Notes: a model not told the origin generated them from the sequence alone. Positions 8,149 through 17,914 are shown, counted from the first letter of the stretch. The stretch is DNA of 64,000 bases from an uncultured Mediterranea sp. (GCA_945641355.1 CALZEQ010000009.1:1-64000); one strand, 5' to 3'. Numbers and translations are program-made.

Positions 8149-9138
8149 ATGACTAAACAAAAGATTGCCAATACATTCGGCATAGAGGCAACGGCGAATC
8201 GCCTGCTGGAATATGCTTCGGAGGAGGAACTGCTGCAGCTCATCCGCAGCGGAGCCGTCACAGAACCCTATCTGCATGTGGGTGCAGGCAGTAACCTGTT
8301 GTTTACGAAGGATTACGAGGGAACAGTGCTCCATTCGCTTATTCAAGGCATTGAGGTGGTTCGTCAGGACGATGACAGTGTGGATGTGCGTGTGGGAGCG
8401 GGTGTCTGCTGGGACAGTTTTGTGGATTACTGTGTTGAGCAGGGTTGGTATGGCGCTGAGAATCTCTCCCTGATACCGGGTGAGGTGGGTGCCAGTGCCG
8501 TGCAGAACATCGGTGCTTATGGTGTGGAGGCCAAGGATTTGATATTGGCTGTGGAAGCTGTCAGTCGTGAGGGCGAACAACGCCTGTTCTCAGCCGACGA
8601 GTGCGCCTATGCCTATCGCGATAGCCTGTTCAAACGTCCTGACATGAAGCGGTGGTTCATTACCCGCGTTCATTACCGCCTCTCCAGATGCGAACGTTTT
8701 ACGTTGGATTACGGAGCCATTCGCCAGACGTTAGCTTCTTTCCCCTCCGTCACGCTGAAGCATGTCCGTCAATCCATTATCTCCATCCGTCGTGCCAAAC
8801 TGCCCGATCCCGCTCAGTTGGGCAACGCTGGCAGCTTCTTTATGAACCCAATCGTGGCGCGTGAGACTTTTGACCCTCTTCTCGGGCAATATCCCTCTAT
8901 GCCCCACTATCTGCTGGAGGACGGAAGAGTCAAAATTCCTGCCGGCTGGCTTATCGAGCAATGTGGCTGGAAGGGACGTTCCCTTGGACGTGCCGCCGTC
9001 TACGACAAGCAGGCACTGGTACTTGTCAATCTGGGTGGAGCAACAGGAGCCGACATTGTGGCACTCTCTGATGCCGTGTGCCGCGATGTGTATCGGAAGT
9101 TCGGCATCTCCATTCATCCCGAAGTCAATTTAATATAG
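8149..9138 (+). CDS. murB: UDP-N-acetylenolpyruvoylglucosamine reductase
   Basis: MurB reduces UDP-GlcNAc-enolpyruvate to UDP-MurNAc with NADPH and FAD, an essential cytoplasmic step in peptidoglycan synthesis. The 329-residue protein has the FAD-binding GAGSNLL (45-51), the segment [19 protein letters not shown] (104-122), YRDSLF at 156-161 (type I MurB), the catalytic Ser in [10 protein letters not shown], and a terminal HPEVN glutamate. It lies 3 bp after the DUF4348 gene and 2 bp before the metallo-hydrolase gene, so the three are almost certainly one operon. Confidence 0.95.
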   Translation: MTKQKIANTFGIEATANRLLEYASEEELLQLIRSGAVTEPYLHVGAGSNLLFTKDYEGTVLHSLIQGIEVVRQDDDSVDVRVGAGVCWDSFVDYCVEQGWYGAENLSLIPGEVGASAVQNIGAYGVEAKDLILAVEAVSREGEQRLFSADECAYAYRDSLFKRPDMKRWFITRVHYRLSRCERFTLDYGAIRQTLASFPSVTLKHVRQSIISIRRAKLPDPAQLGNAGSFFMNPIVARETFDPLLGQYPSMPHYLLEDGRVKIPAGWLIEQCGWKGRSLGRAAVYDKQALVLVNLGGATGADIVALSDAVCRDVYRKFGISIHPEVNLI

Positions 9139-9140
9139 CC

Positions 9141-9905
9141 ATGAAGCTGACAATCTTGGGAAGCGGAACTTCAACGGGTGTCCCCGAGGTGGGATGTACC
9201 TGTCTTGTATGTGCTTCGTCCGATGCACGCGACCACCGTTTGCGCACATCGGCTTTGGTTGAGACGGACAGCGAACGGATTCTGATAGATTGCGGACCCG
9301 ACTTCCGTCAGCAGGTGCTGTCGCTTCCTTTTCGGCGGATAGATGCCGTTTTGGTTACTCATGAACACTACGACCATGTGGGAGGGCTGGATGATTTGCG
9401 CCCTTTCTGCCGTCTGGCCGAAGAGATTCCCGTCTATGCCGATGCCTATACGGCCAAACATTTGCGGGCACGTATGCCCTATTGCTTTGCCGAACGCAAG
9501 TATCCCGGTGTACCCCGCATCCGGCTGGAGGAGGCCTTACCGGGTGTCACTTTCCAGGTAGGCACCACCTCAGTCACTCCGTTGCAGGTGATGCATGGCA
9601 AGCTGCCGATTCTGGGCTATCGCATCGGTTCGCGTTTGGCCTATATAACCGATCTCTCTTCGCTCCCAGCATCGCAGTACGCCTATTTGAAGGGGCTGGA
9701 TGTGCTGGTAATCAATGCCCTTCGCGAGGAACCGCATCCTACTCATCAGAGTTTGGATGAGGCGTTGACCCTGGCGGCACGCATCGGAGCCCGTGATACT
9801 TACCTGATTCACATGAGCCATCACATGGGACTGCATGAGGTGGTCAGTCGGAAACTGCCTCCACACATTCACTTGGCTTACGATAAGGAGGAAATAGAAT
9901 TTTAA
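9141..9905 (+). CDS. PhnP-like metallo-beta-lactamase-fold hydrolase
   Basis: From ATG 9141, two bases after murB, the protein has 254 residues. It has the metallo-beta-lactamase signature H74-x-H76-x-D78-H79 (THEHYDHVGG), an early GSGTSTGVP loop and three Cys at 19, 21 and 24 (CTCLVC), the structural zinc site of PhnP. PhnP hydrolyses cyclic phosphodiesters such as phosphoribosyl 1,2-cyclic phosphate. No C-P lyase genes lie nearby, so the substrate here is probably another cyclic phosphodiester. A longer start within murB at 9078 is possible but would add an unrelated N-terminus. Confidence 0.8.
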   Translation: MKLTILGSGTSTGVPEVGCTCLVCASSDARDHRLRTSALVETDSERILIDCGPDFRQQVLSLPFRRIDAVLVTHEHYDHVGGLDDLRPFCRLAEEIPVYADAYTAKHLRARMPYCFAERKYPGVPRIRLEEALPGVTFQVGTTSVTPLQVMHGKLPILGYRIGSRLAYITDLSSLPASQYAYLKGLDVLVINALREEPHPTHQSLDEALTLAARIGARDTYLIHMSHHMGLHEVVSRKLPPHIHLAYDKEEIEF

Positions 9906-9934
9906 AATATTTCTAAACTTTTTCAACAATTCTA

Positions 9935-9964
9935 TTGTTTTATGGGTGAAATGTGTTATTTTTG
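9935..9964 (+). promoter_or_regulatory. Bacteroides-type promoter for the DUF3352-like gene
   Basis: TTG at 9935-9937 and TATTTTTG at 9957-9964 are separated by 19 bp, the canonical -33/-7 arrangement for the Bacteroidetes primary sigma factor. The gene starts 32 bp downstream. Confidence 0.75.
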
Positions 9965-9995
9965 CAAAAAATAGTAAAAATAGATACGCCAAACC

Positions 9996-11606
9996 ATGAA
10001 ACTCCGTTTTCTCATACGTACAGTTGTGATTGTTTCTGTTCTGTTGCTGTGTACAGGGCTGGGCATCTATTCGTTCTTCCGTCTGACGGCGGAGGAGAGA
10101 AGGTCGGAGTTTAACCTTTACTCGCTGGTTCCTGATGACGCTATGGCCGTGCTGGAGACCGACCGTATGGCCGATTTGGTGCAAGACATCAACCAGCTTC
10201 AGTGCAGTAAAGACCGTCATTTCCTCTATATCTCCGATATCTTTGTATTTCTGAAGAAACACCTTTCTGTCCTGCTGGCCGATACGCCTCACGGGCTTAG
10301 CCGTCAGATGGACAAGATGCTCATCAGTTTCCATCATCCCAACATCCCGCTTAATCAGGTATTCTATTGCAGTTTGGGAGGCGGTGATTACGAACTGGTG
10401 GAGTCATTAATCCGCAAGTACACCGACGAGACCTATCCGCCCAAAGATTTTACCTATCAGGGAGAGAAGATACGTATCTACCTGATGACCGACGGTCGTT
10501 TCCTTTCGCTCTATCTGACTCGCGACTTTCTGGTGCTTAGCTTACAGAAACGGTTGGTGGAGGAGGTGATTGACGCCCGTCGTCTGCGTCGTTCCTTGCT
10601 TCAGCAACCGGCTTTCAGTGGTGTGCGTGCCGGCGAACATGTCAATGTGGCGGCTACCCTGTACGTGCGGATGCATTCGGTGGAGATGGGTAATCCCGTT
10701 GACTCCCTGTGCGCTACCACTCGTTTGGGCGAATGGACGGAGTTTGACATGAAATTCAATGACCATGCAGTATACTGTTCGGGTGTCAGTTACGAAGTGG
10801 ATTCGGCCCAGACCTTCATCAATGCCTTGCGCCGTCAGCAGGCCGTCGAAGGATTTCCTGGCAGCCACTTGCCTGCTTCCACTTTCTACTTCAATCGCTG
10901 GGCCTTGTCCGACCGTGCTTCCATGCTGGGGTTCATTGCTTCACCTCATTATTCACTGTCTGCGTCGTCGTCTGATTCTTTGGCTGTCGCCGATGAGTGG
11001 CGTGAATTCTTCGATCAAGGTGGATCGGAGAGTGTCATGGTCTGTCTGTTTGCTTCGCAGGACACCGTGGCCGCTACTCCCCATGCCGTGATGCGCATTC
11101 CGGTGCGTGACGAGGCAGAGGCTGAACGACGACTTCGGCAGATTGCTATGCAGGCATCGGGCTCTTCCCATCTGCCTGTCGGATTCCAGATGCAAGGCGG
11201 TCGGTGCCGTCAGTATGAATTGCCAAGCAACTTCCTCTTCTCTCGCCTGTCGGGTCTCTCGTCCTCTCCATCATCTTCTATGTATGCCGGTTTCTACGGT
11301 GGTGCGTTGCTGTTGGCACCTGATGTGGTCAGCATTCCGGCTTATGTGGCACAGATGGAGGCGGGTAGCGTGTTAGAGGGTCATTCCCTGTACGAAGAGT
11401 GCATCGGCAGCCTTTCGCCCTTCTACAACTTCATGATGATGGCCGATATGGAGACAGTGCTCCGCCAGCCCGAAAAATACGTGCAGCTGGTTCCCAATTT
11501 CTTTTTCCGTCAGGCCTCGTTCTTCCGCCATTTCATGCTGGCGGTTCAGTTCTCGTGTGCCGAAGGCGTGGTTTATCCCAATGTGGTTTTGCTCTACAAG
11601 GGATGA
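9996..11606 (+). CDS. Membrane-anchored DUF3352-like protein
   Basis: The 536-residue protein has one N-terminal membrane anchor (residues 5-29, IRTVVIVSVLLLCTGLGIYSF) and a large domain outside the cytoplasm. The start of that domain, LYSLVPDDAMAVLET, resembles the opening of DUF3352-type proteins, in which 'vP.da.a.l' is typical. No enzyme motif was found. A well-formed promoter sits just upstream, so it is a separate transcription unit from murB. Its function is unknown. Confidence 0.55.
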   Translation: MKLRFLIRTVVIVSVLLLCTGLGIYSFFRLTAEERRSEFNLYSLVPDDAMAVLETDRMADLVQDINQLQCSKDRHFLYISDIFVFLKKHLSVLLADTPHGLSRQMDKMLISFHHPNIPLNQVFYCSLGGGDYELVESLIRKYTDETYPPKDFTYQGEKIRIYLMTDGRFLSLYLTRDFLVLSLQKRLVEEVIDARRLRRSLLQQPAFSGVRAGEHVNVAATLYVRMHSVEMGNPVDSLCATTRLGEWTEFDMKFNDHAVYCSGVSYEVDSAQTFINALRRQQAVEGFPGSHLPASTFYFNRWALSDRASMLGFIASPHYSLSASSSDSLAVADEWREFFDQGGSESVMVCLFASQDTVAATPHAVMRIPVRDEAEAERRLRQIAMQASGSSHLPVGFQMQGGRCRQYELPSNFLFSRLSGLSSSPSSSMYAGFYGGALLLAPDVVSIPAYVAQMEAGSVLEGHSLYEECIGSLSPFYNFMMMADMETVLRQPEKYVQLVPNFFFRQASFFRHFMLAVQFSCAEGVVYPNVVLLYKG

Positions 11607-11654
11607 CCTCTGTAGTTTTCCTGTTTCCTGAGTACCTGTGTAAGGCGCTTTGGC

Positions 11655-14327
11655 TTAGCGGGAAAGCCACGAGCATCTCTCGCCCCAGTCTTCCATAATC
11701 GCCTGGCGGAATCTGAAAATGGTTGCAGCTCCTTGGTGTCCATCGTGGAATAGGGTAGGGTCACCCTTGTCCGACCACCAGTGGCTGCCCACCGAATAGT
11801 CGGTGTCGCGGTGCGGGCCGGGGAAGGTTTTGTCGATGGTGATGAAACCCTCCTGGCGGGGAAATCCTTTGATATCCGAAGTGATGGTGTATGGCTGTGT
11901 ACCAGACTTGTAGGTGCTGTATTTCACCACATAGTGGCCATCTCCCAGATAGTATCCACGCCACTGTTGGTTGGCAATGCTGAGGGTAATGCATTCGTCG
12001 CCTGTCTTCAGGTGTTTGCATACGGGACCCTTGACGTGCCACTCGATGATGGAGTAGATTTGCGCCGTGTCCTTTGCCGTGGTGGTGTGGTAGAAAACGC
12101 TGCGCGGCGTGTACGTGCATCGCTCAAAGCTGCCACCCCACGACTCCTTTTCGGGATGAGCGGGATTGCCGTCCATCATGTAAAGCAGCGAGGGAGTGTC
12201 ACCCAGCTTCGGTTTGCCCTGCAGATAGTTATAGAAGTCAGCTCCCAAGTAGCCGTTCCCCTTGACATAGTGGTCGTAGAAGCCTCCGTTCCAGCAATCG
12301 GGATTCTTATAGTTGGCGATAAAGCCTCGGTAGGTGGAGTTGTTCTCTATCATCCATACGTCAGGAAAGTTTTCCACAATGTAGGCGTAGGCGTTGATGC
12401 CCCACTTCTTGTTGGGACCCCCAATCCAATAGATGCGTATTTTCCCGGCTATTTCGGGGGCATCGTGCAACGCTTGTGCCACATCGTCGAGTCCTCCCCA
12501 TACCAATATGTAGAGAGGACGGTGTGTCTGCTTGTTGGCGCATCGCATAATCCATTCCGAGCCTTCGGTGGGAGTTGAATACCCGGCCATTGGTGCTGCG
12601 CCGTGTCGTCCCTGTTTGGTGATAGACCGGAGATAGGCGGGCGAGGGATAGAGGGCATTGGGTGCTTTCGCCTGCTGGTTGTGCTGCTGAAGACGGGGTA
12701 AATCCTGTTCGTACAAATCAATCATACGAAGTATTTCGCTCTTGTTGCCTTCGCCAAACGAGGGCGACGAGATGAGCCCTTCGCAGTCGAATTCGTTGCT
12801 GTAGAGCAGATAGTGCATCATCGACTGGTTGTCGTCGGGGTCGGTTCCTCCGATGTCGGTGGTGATGAGTATGCGTGGCCTCTCACTGACAGGAACAGGG
12901 CCGGAATCCGCTCTGGGGGTAGTTGTCATGTCGGGCGTGAGGTACTCCTTGGTGGAGTTGAAGGCGATGAGTACCCCGTCGCTTTCCGATGTGGGGGAGA
13001 GGTGGTGTATGCCATCCGCCATTTCGCCCAGGTAAGTGAAACGTCCCGTAGCGGCATCCATCCAATACGCTTGTTTGGTCTTGCCCTCAATCTTTCGGAA
13101 GTTGATGTCCATAGCTTTGGCGGTGTAGTTGTAAACCAAGAGATAGTCTTTTCCCCGTGTAGCTATCAAACGGTCGTAGCGCGTACCGTTCTGGCCGCAT
13201 ATCACTGTCTGGTCGGGTATACGGTCGAAGTAGGGGAAGGTGAGCATGAGCTGTTTCAGATGCTTCATCTGCGAGAAGCCGGGATCGTACAGGGCTTGAT
13301 ACCAGGGCTTGGCACTTTCATTGTCACCATAGCTGGTGCTGTAGCCGGGTTTCAGGAATTGCATGATGGAGTTGTGTCCGTAGGTGTGTCCGCAAGAGCC
13401 GGCGAACACCGACCAGTACGCATAGCGTCGCACGTCGCACGCCTTCCATCGTGGTTCGCGGGCATCGTGAAGCCCTTGCGGAATCTCTTCGTAGCTCGGT
13501 TCGGCATCGAGAACGGGTTTCATGGGCGTGTATGCCCAGGTGGAGTCTACATACATCCAGTTGTCCTCTTCGGTACCATCGGGTATGGGGTAGTGTTTGT
13601 CGCCCATACGCTGATTGTAACGCCGGTGTCCCGACTGGAAGGTGTGGAAATCAATCCACGGTGCTTTGCTGAACCACTTGGCGCTGGTGTATCGTCCGCG
13701 AGGATGGTAGGTCATGAGGTGGTTCTTGTCTATCGACTTGATGGTAGTGGCCAGCGTGTTCCACACTTCCGGATGAATGTCGCCTTGTATGTCACCTCCC
13801 ATAAACCAGATGATGTTGGGTTCGTCCTTGTATCGGTTGGCAAGGAACGTGCCGTACTTGACTGCATCCTGAGCCGTGAGAAGTCCTGCCTTCACGAGTT
13901 CTCCCCATATACATACCATACCGATGTAGATGCCCTCTTGCTGCGCTTGTCTGACAATGTAATCCAAATGCTCCCAATAACCATATTCCCCCTGTTGGCG
14001 GATGTGCTGAAAGTTCCATCCGTTGGTGTGCGACGGCTCTCCATACGCATTGTATGCCGGTACGCCGTTGATGACTTGTACCTGTACAACGTTGAACCCG
14101 GCGGCGTGGCATGACTTTAGATAATACGCCGCTTCGTCTCTGTCGGCACGTTCGGGCAGCAGCCATCCGGTATCGCCCAGCCAGAAGAACGGTACACCGT
14201 TCTCGTGCAGGAGGTATCGTTGGTTGTCGGAGACTTTCAACTTTCCGTTGTCCCAAGGTTTCTTCTCTTCCTTTGCACCGACGCCCAGTGTCAGGGCGAG
14301 CAGCAGTGTCGTGATGATGATTCTCAT
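11655..14327 (-). CDS. Secreted fusion of a GH140-like (DUF4038) glycosidase and a DUF1593 nucleoside-hydrolase-like domain
   Basis: The 890-residue protein starts with a signal peptide (MRIIITTLLLALTLGVGA). Residues about 25-460 form a DUF4038/apiosidase-like TIM barrel of the GH140 type, with LGDTGW near the N-terminus, WFMGGD and VLDAEPSYE, the last a plausible catalytic acidic pair. Residues about 475-885 are a DUF1593 domain, known from cellulose-binding-like proteins with a nucleoside-hydrolase fold, beginning RILITTDIGGTDPDDNQS, an Asp-rich metal-site motif. The GH140 founder removes apiose from rhamnogalacturonan II, but substrate here is unknown. The gene stands alone, without SusCD neighbours, which is unusual for a glycan enzyme this large. 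Confidence 0.75.
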   Translation of the reverse strand: MRIIITTLLLALTLGVGAKEEKKPWDNGKLKVSDNQRYLLHENGVPFFWLGDTGWLLPERADRDEAAYYLKSCHAAGFNVVQVQVINGVPAYNAYGEPSHTNGWNFQHIRQQGEYGYWEHLDYIVRQAQQEGIYIGMVCIWGELVKAGLLTAQDAVKYGTFLANRYKDEPNIIWFMGGDIQGDIHPEVWNTLATTIKSIDKNHLMTYHPRGRYTSAKWFSKAPWIDFHTFQSGHRRYNQRMGDKHYPIPDGTEEDNWMYVDSTWAYTPMKPVLDAEPSYEEIPQGLHDAREPRWKACDVRRYAYWSVFAGSCGHTYGHNSIMQFLKPGYSTSYGDNESAKPWYQALYDPGFSQMKHLKQLMLTFPYFDRIPDQTVICGQNGTRYDRLIATRGKDYLLVYNYTAKAMDINFRKIEGKTKQAYWMDAATGRFTYLGEMADGIHHLSPTSESDGVLIAFNSTKEYLTPDMTTTPRADSGPVPVSERPRILITTDIGGTDPDDNQSMMHYLLYSNEFDCEGLISSPSFGEGNKSEILRMIDLYEQDLPRLQQHNQQAKAPNALYPSPAYLRSITKQGRHGAAPMAGYSTPTEGSEWIMRCANKQTHRPLYILVWGGLDDVAQALHDAPEIAGKIRIYWIGGPNKKWGINAYAYIVENFPDVWMIENNSTYRGFIANYKNPDCWNGGFYDHYVKGNGYLGADFYNYLQGKPKLGDTPSLLYMMDGNPAHPEKESWGGSFERCTYTPRSVFYHTTTAKDTAQIYSIIEWHVKGPVCKHLKTGDECITLSIANQQWRGYYLGDGHYVVKYSTYKSGTQPYTITSDIKGFPRQEGFITIDKTFPGPHRDTDYSVGSHWWSDKGDPTLFHDGHQGAATIFRFRQAIMEDWGERCSWLSR

Positions 14328-14735
14328 AGCTGATGCCGTTTTGATGGATTGTCATTTGGATATTTGTCTGTGTAAAAATACAGATTTACTCTCACTCATC
14401 CATTATTTCCACTTGCTCGTCTGTTGAAATTTAATGATGTTTAACCCATTGACCGGATGGAGGGGTTGCTCGATTGTTGACCTCCTTTTCAACTCCTTAC
14501 CCCACTCGAAAAAACGCCTTGTTTTTCCCTTCCATGGAGATGGAATTTGAAGGCATTTGATAGGGAGATGATAGGGAGATGGTAGGGAGTTGGTAGGGAG
14601 CAGGTAGGAAGCAGGTAGGAAGATGGAAATAACTAAGAAAAAAACGGTGCAGAACTTGTTTTTTTCCCGAATTCTTGCGAATATTGCATTCTCTCCACAA
14701 ATTGGAGGCAATACAACGAATGTAATGATATTGTG
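14328..14735. other. Divergent intergenic region with a tandem array
   Basis: About 400 bp between divergent genes. It contains the 11-bp repeat array at 14559-14624 and otherwise no gene. No clear TAnnTTTG element was found for either gene. Confidence 0.5.
14559..14624. repeat. Six tandem copies of an 11-bp repeat
   Basis: Consecutive units are GATAGGGAGAT twice, then GGTAGGGAGTT, GGTAGGGAGCA, GGTAGGAAGCA and GGTAGGAAGAT, with no gaps. The period is one DNA helical turn, so all copies face the same side of the helix. Copy number may vary by slippage between strains. Confidence 0.9.
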
Positions 14736-15716
14736 ATGCAAAAGATTCCTATACTTGCCGTAGTGGTACCCAGCTACAGAGAAGAGGCGGTGTTGCCTGA
14801 AACGCATCGGCGGCTCAGTGCACTCTACGACCGCCTGATTGCAGCCGGGCAGATAGCCCCGTCCAGTTATATCCTCTATGTCAACGACGGCAGCACGGAT
14901 GCCACGTGGCCCATCATCTGCGAGCTTCATCGCTCTACTCCGTATGCTTGCGGACTCAATCTGGCAGGAAACGTGGGGCATCAGCAGGCGTTGTTGGCCG
15001 GCCTTCAGGCGGTGCAGCAGCGGTGCGACATGGCGGTTTCCATTGATGCCGACCTGCAGGATGATGTGGAGGCTATTCCCCGGATGATTGAATGCTACAA
15101 CGAAGGATATGACATCGTGTACGGGGTACGTCGCGAACGGAAGACCGACACCTTCTTTAAACGCAACACGGCATTGGCCTTCTATCGACTGATGAAGTGG
15201 ATGGGGGTAAAGTCTGTCTACAACCATGCCGATTATCGGCTGATGAGCAGCAGGGCTTTGCAGTTCCTGTGTACCTTTCGCGAGCGTAATCTCTACCTGC
15301 GGGGGCTGGTGCCCTTGGTGGGATATCGTACCACTTGTGTCTACTACAACCGCGAGAAGCGCTTTGCTGGCGAATCGAAATACCCTTTCCGCAAGATGCT
15401 CAACTTTGCCATTGACGGTATTACCTCGTTCTCTGTGAAGCCTGTGCGCATGATATTTTGGATAGGGTGCATCTTTGTACTGATAGCTTTGGTGGTGACG
15501 TTGTGGACGCTGCACTCTTATTTCCTGCACAATGTGGTGCCGGGTTGGTCGTCGCTCATGATTTCGCTCTGGTTAGTCGGAGGTGTGGTACTGATATCGC
15601 TGGGCATTGTAGGCGAGTACATCGGCAAGATATACATCGAAGTGAAAGACCGTCCGCGATACAATGTGGAATCGTTGTTGATGCGCGACGAGTCAGTGAT
15701 GAAACAATCGGAGTAA
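14736..15716 (+). CDS. GtrB/DPM-like family 2 glycosyltransferase
   Basis: From ATG 14736 the protein has 326 residues; the preceding GTG is less likely. The N-terminal GT-A domain has VNDGSTD at 49-55 and the metal-binding DADLQDD at 104-110, and two C-terminal membrane helices lie near 235-260 and 272-300. This is the layout of polyprenyl-phosphate glycosyltransferases (GtrB, ArnC, DPM-like), which move a sugar from a nucleotide donor to undecaprenyl phosphate on the cytoplasmic face. No flippase or acceptor transferase is adjacent. It ends one base before ogt, so the two are translationally coupled. Confidence 0.85.
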   Translation: MQKIPILAVVVPSYREEAVLPETHRRLSALYDRLIAAGQIAPSSYILYVNDGSTDATWPIICELHRSTPYACGLNLAGNVGHQQALLAGLQAVQQRCDMAVSIDADLQDDVEAIPRMIECYNEGYDIVYGVRRERKTDTFFKRNTALAFYRLMKWMGVKSVYNHADYRLMSSRALQFLCTFRERNLYLRGLVPLVGYRTTCVYYNREKRFAGESKYPFRKMLNFAIDGITSFSVKPVRMIFWIGCIFVLIALVVTLWTLHSYFLHNVVPGWSSLMISLWLVGGVVLISLGIVGEYIGKIYIEVKDRPRYNVESLLMRDESVMKQSE

Positions 15717-15717
15717 T

Positions 15718-16224
15718 ATGGCGGGCAGTTGCATTTATCATTCACCCTGCGGCGAACTGGTGCTGGCCGCTTGCGAGGGGAGGCTGTATGCCTGCGACTG
15801 GCAGTCAAACGGTCGGTGGGAGGCTACGGAACGTCGCTTGCGGAGGTATCTCTCCACCCCATGGGAGCCGGCAGAGGCCTCGGTGGTAAGGGAAGCCGTC
15901 AGTCAGCTGGACGCTTATTTCGAACATCGCAGTCGTCAGTTCAGCCTTCCGATTGCCTTTTGTGGCACCTCTTTCCAACAGGAGATATGGCAAGTTCTGT
16001 TGGCCTTGCCTTATGGCGTGCGGTGCAGCTATGCCGATATGGCACGTCGCATCGGTCGTCCGTCGTCGGTGCGGGCGGTGGCCTCGGCTATCGGAGCCAA
16101 TCCACTCTCCATCGTCGTACCCTGTCACAGGGTGTTGGGAGCGGACGGCCGTCTGGCGGGATATGCCGGCGGACGGGAGGCCAAACAGTGGCTGCTGGCA
16201 TGGGAATCGGATGAGAAAGAGTAA
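15718..16224 (+). CDS. ogt: Methylated-DNA--protein-cysteine S-methyltransferase
   Basis: This 168-residue protein carries out one-step repair of O6-alkylguanine, moving the alkyl group to its own Cys136 in the PCHRV motif (135-139), preceded by IGANPLSIVV. The DNA-binding helix region with the conserved Arg (RPSSVRAVASAIGANP) and the N-terminal domain are intact. The start overlaps nothing but lies one base after the glycosyltransferase stop. No Ada-type AraC domain is present. Confidence 0.9.
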   Translation: MAGSCIYHSPCGELVLAACEGRLYACDWQSNGRWEATERRLRRYLSTPWEPAEASVVREAVSQLDAYFEHRSRQFSLPIAFCGTSFQQEIWQVLLALPYGVRCSYADMARRIGRPSSVRAVASAIGANPLSIVVPCHRVLGADGRLAGYAGGREAKQWLLAWESDEKE

Positions 16225-16242
16225 AATAAGCAGTGGGTGCGT

Positions 16243-17109
16243 ATGATGAAGGAATACCTCATATATCTGTTGGGAGCAGTTGCCATACAATTGGTGACAG
16301 GCAATGTGGATGTGTCGTGGACGGCCTTCCCTGTGGGGGCAGGTGTAGGTGCGGCACTTTTGGCACTGCTGTATGTGGTGGATTGCGAGTGGGGTTCTTC
16401 TGCCTGCGTGGTGCGATGGAGGTCGTCCCGTATGGCTTGTATCATCTTGGTGCCGTTGCTCGTGTGGTGCGTGGTGGGTGGTTGTCTGCCTCAGTCGGCT
16501 GCCGGTGAGGCAGACGTTTTCTTCTCTATGTGCTTCCATCGGTTGGGATTGTTCGACTTTCCCACTTCGTGGCCTTTCGTGGCGCAACTGGTGGCCTTGC
16601 TGGCTCATCTGACACTGCTCCTGTTGCACCGGCTTCGGAGGTGTGTCTGGCGGCGTGATGCCTCTTTCCTATTGGTTCACGTCGGCGTGTGGCTTACCCT
16701 GCTGGCCGGTATGGTGGGAGCCGGTGATGTAAGCCAGTATCGTACCGTGGTGCGTCGGAATGTCGCCTCGAACACCGCTTATGATACGCAAGGCCGAGTG
16801 ACGTTGTTGCCTTATGAACTCACCCTGCAGGACTTTGAAGTGACGGTCAGCGGGGCAGACGGTTCGCCTGTGCAATATGCGGCTACCCTTTTGCTGGACG
16901 GTCAACCCTGTGCACTGGCGGTCAACACCCCTCATGCGGTCAGTTTGGCAGAGGATATCTATCTGATGAGTTTCGACTGCAGCGAAGAGGATGGCACCAT
17001 TGACCGATGCGTGTTGCAAATAGTACGTCAGCCCTGGAAATATCCCATGTTGGTAGGATTGCTCATGCTGCTGTGTGGAGTAGGTTGGATGATGGTCAAA
17101 CTTAAATAA
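16243..17109 (+). CDS. ResB-like cytochrome c biogenesis protein
   Basis: The 288-residue membrane protein (ATG 16243; an in-frame GTG lies 6 bp earlier) has hydrophobic helices near 5-25, 30-47, 62-80 and 106-126, then VHVGVWLTLLAGMVGAG, a soluble periplasmic domain, and a final helix near 268-286. This matches the short ResB-like partner of CcsA in Bacteroidetes system II cytochrome c maturation, which delivers heme and keeps apocytochrome thiols ready. The ccsA gene starts 16 bp downstream, followed by a multiheme peroxidase. Sequence similarity to ResB is weak by eye, so the context carries much of the call. Confidence 0.7.
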   Translation: MMKEYLIYLLGAVAIQLVTGNVDVSWTAFPVGAGVGAALLALLYVVDCEWGSSACVVRWRSSRMACIILVPLLVWCVVGGCLPQSAAGEADVFFSMCFHRLGLFDFPTSWPFVAQLVALLAHLTLLLLHRLRRCVWRRDASFLLVHVGVWLTLLAGMVGAGDVSQYRTVVRRNVASNTAYDTQGRVTLLPYELTLQDFEVTVSGADGSPVQYAATLLLDGQPCALAVNTPHAVSLAEDIYLMSFDCSEEDGTIDRCVLQIVRQPWKYPMLVGLLMLLCGVGWMMVKLK

Positions 17110-17125
17110 ATGGAGGAGGACGGAT

Positions 17126-17914
17126 ATGTTTTCTTGGAATCTCTTCGGGGCATTTGCCCTTCCTGCGTTGCTCCTGTGGTGGGTTGGGGCAATTTCTGCC
17201 CTCTTTAGCCGCAGGGAGCGTAGCGGGCTTACTGTTTGGGCCACCGCTGCGGGTATATTGGTTTATGCCTGTTTCATTGCCGGCTTGTGGGTAAGTCTGG
17301 GTCGTCCGCCGCTGCGCACGATGGGCGAAACCCGCCTTTGGTATGCACTCTTTATGGTCGTTTCCGGCTGGTTGGTTTACATCCGATGGCACTATCGCTG
17401 GATGCCCCTTTTCTCGTTGCTGGTGGCCACGGTGTTCATCGTCATCAACCTTCTTCGTCCCGAGATGCACGACCGTTCCCTGATGCCGGCGTTGCAGAGT
17501 ATGTGGTTTGTGCCGCATGTCACAGTATATATGTTTTCATACAGCCTTTTTGGCTGTGCCTGCCTGTTGGCCATTGCCGGGTGGTGGAAGGGTACCTCCG
17601 AGTATCTGCCTTCAACCGACCGTCTGGTGGCTATCGGGATGACCTTCCTGACCTTCGGCATGATATCCGGCTGCATTTGGGCCAAGCAGGCCTGGGGCAG
17701 CTATTGGAGTTGGGATCCCAAGGAGACGTGGGCACTTGCCACGTGGTGCTCCTACCTGGTGTATGTGCATCGTCGCCTTTACCGCCGTTCGTCCGACGGA
17801 CAGCAGGGGAGTGTCTACGTCTGGCTCATCATAGGCTTCGTCCTGTTGCAGATGTGCTGGTATGGTGTCAACTTCCTGCCTTCGGCTTCGGCTAGTATGC
17901 ATAGTTATAATTGA
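17126..17914 (+). CDS. ccsA: CcsA/ResC-type heme handling protein for cytochrome c assembly
   Basis: The 262-residue polytopic protein has the tryptophan-rich WWD signature WGSYWSWDPKETWAL near residues 191-205, diagnostic of the CcsA/CcmC/CcmF heme-handling superfamily. A conserved His lies before it in WFVPHVTVYMF and another near the C-terminus in YVHRRLYR. It would present heme to apocytochromes on the periplasmic side with the ResB-like protein encoded just upstream. The downstream peroxidase needs three covalent hemes, so the three genes form a functional set. Confidence 0.9.
   Translation: MFSWNLFGAFALPALLLWWVGAISALFSRRERSGLTVWATAAGILVYACFIAGLWVSLGRPPLRTMGETRLWYALFMVVSGWLVYIRWHYRWMPLFSLLVATVFIVINLLRPEMHDRSLMPALQSMWFVPHVTVYMFSYSLFGCACLLAIAGWWKGTSEYLPSTDRLVAIGMTFLTFGMISGCIWAKQAWGSYWSWDPKETWALATWCSYLVYVHRRLYRRSSDGQQGSVYVWLIIGFVLLQMCWYGVNFLPSASASMHSYN

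Noticed and set aside
9078..9140. An N-terminal extension of the metallo-hydrolase into murB
   Set aside because: The extension reads murB's 3' end in another frame, and MKLTILGSGTSTG at 9141 is the normal family start.
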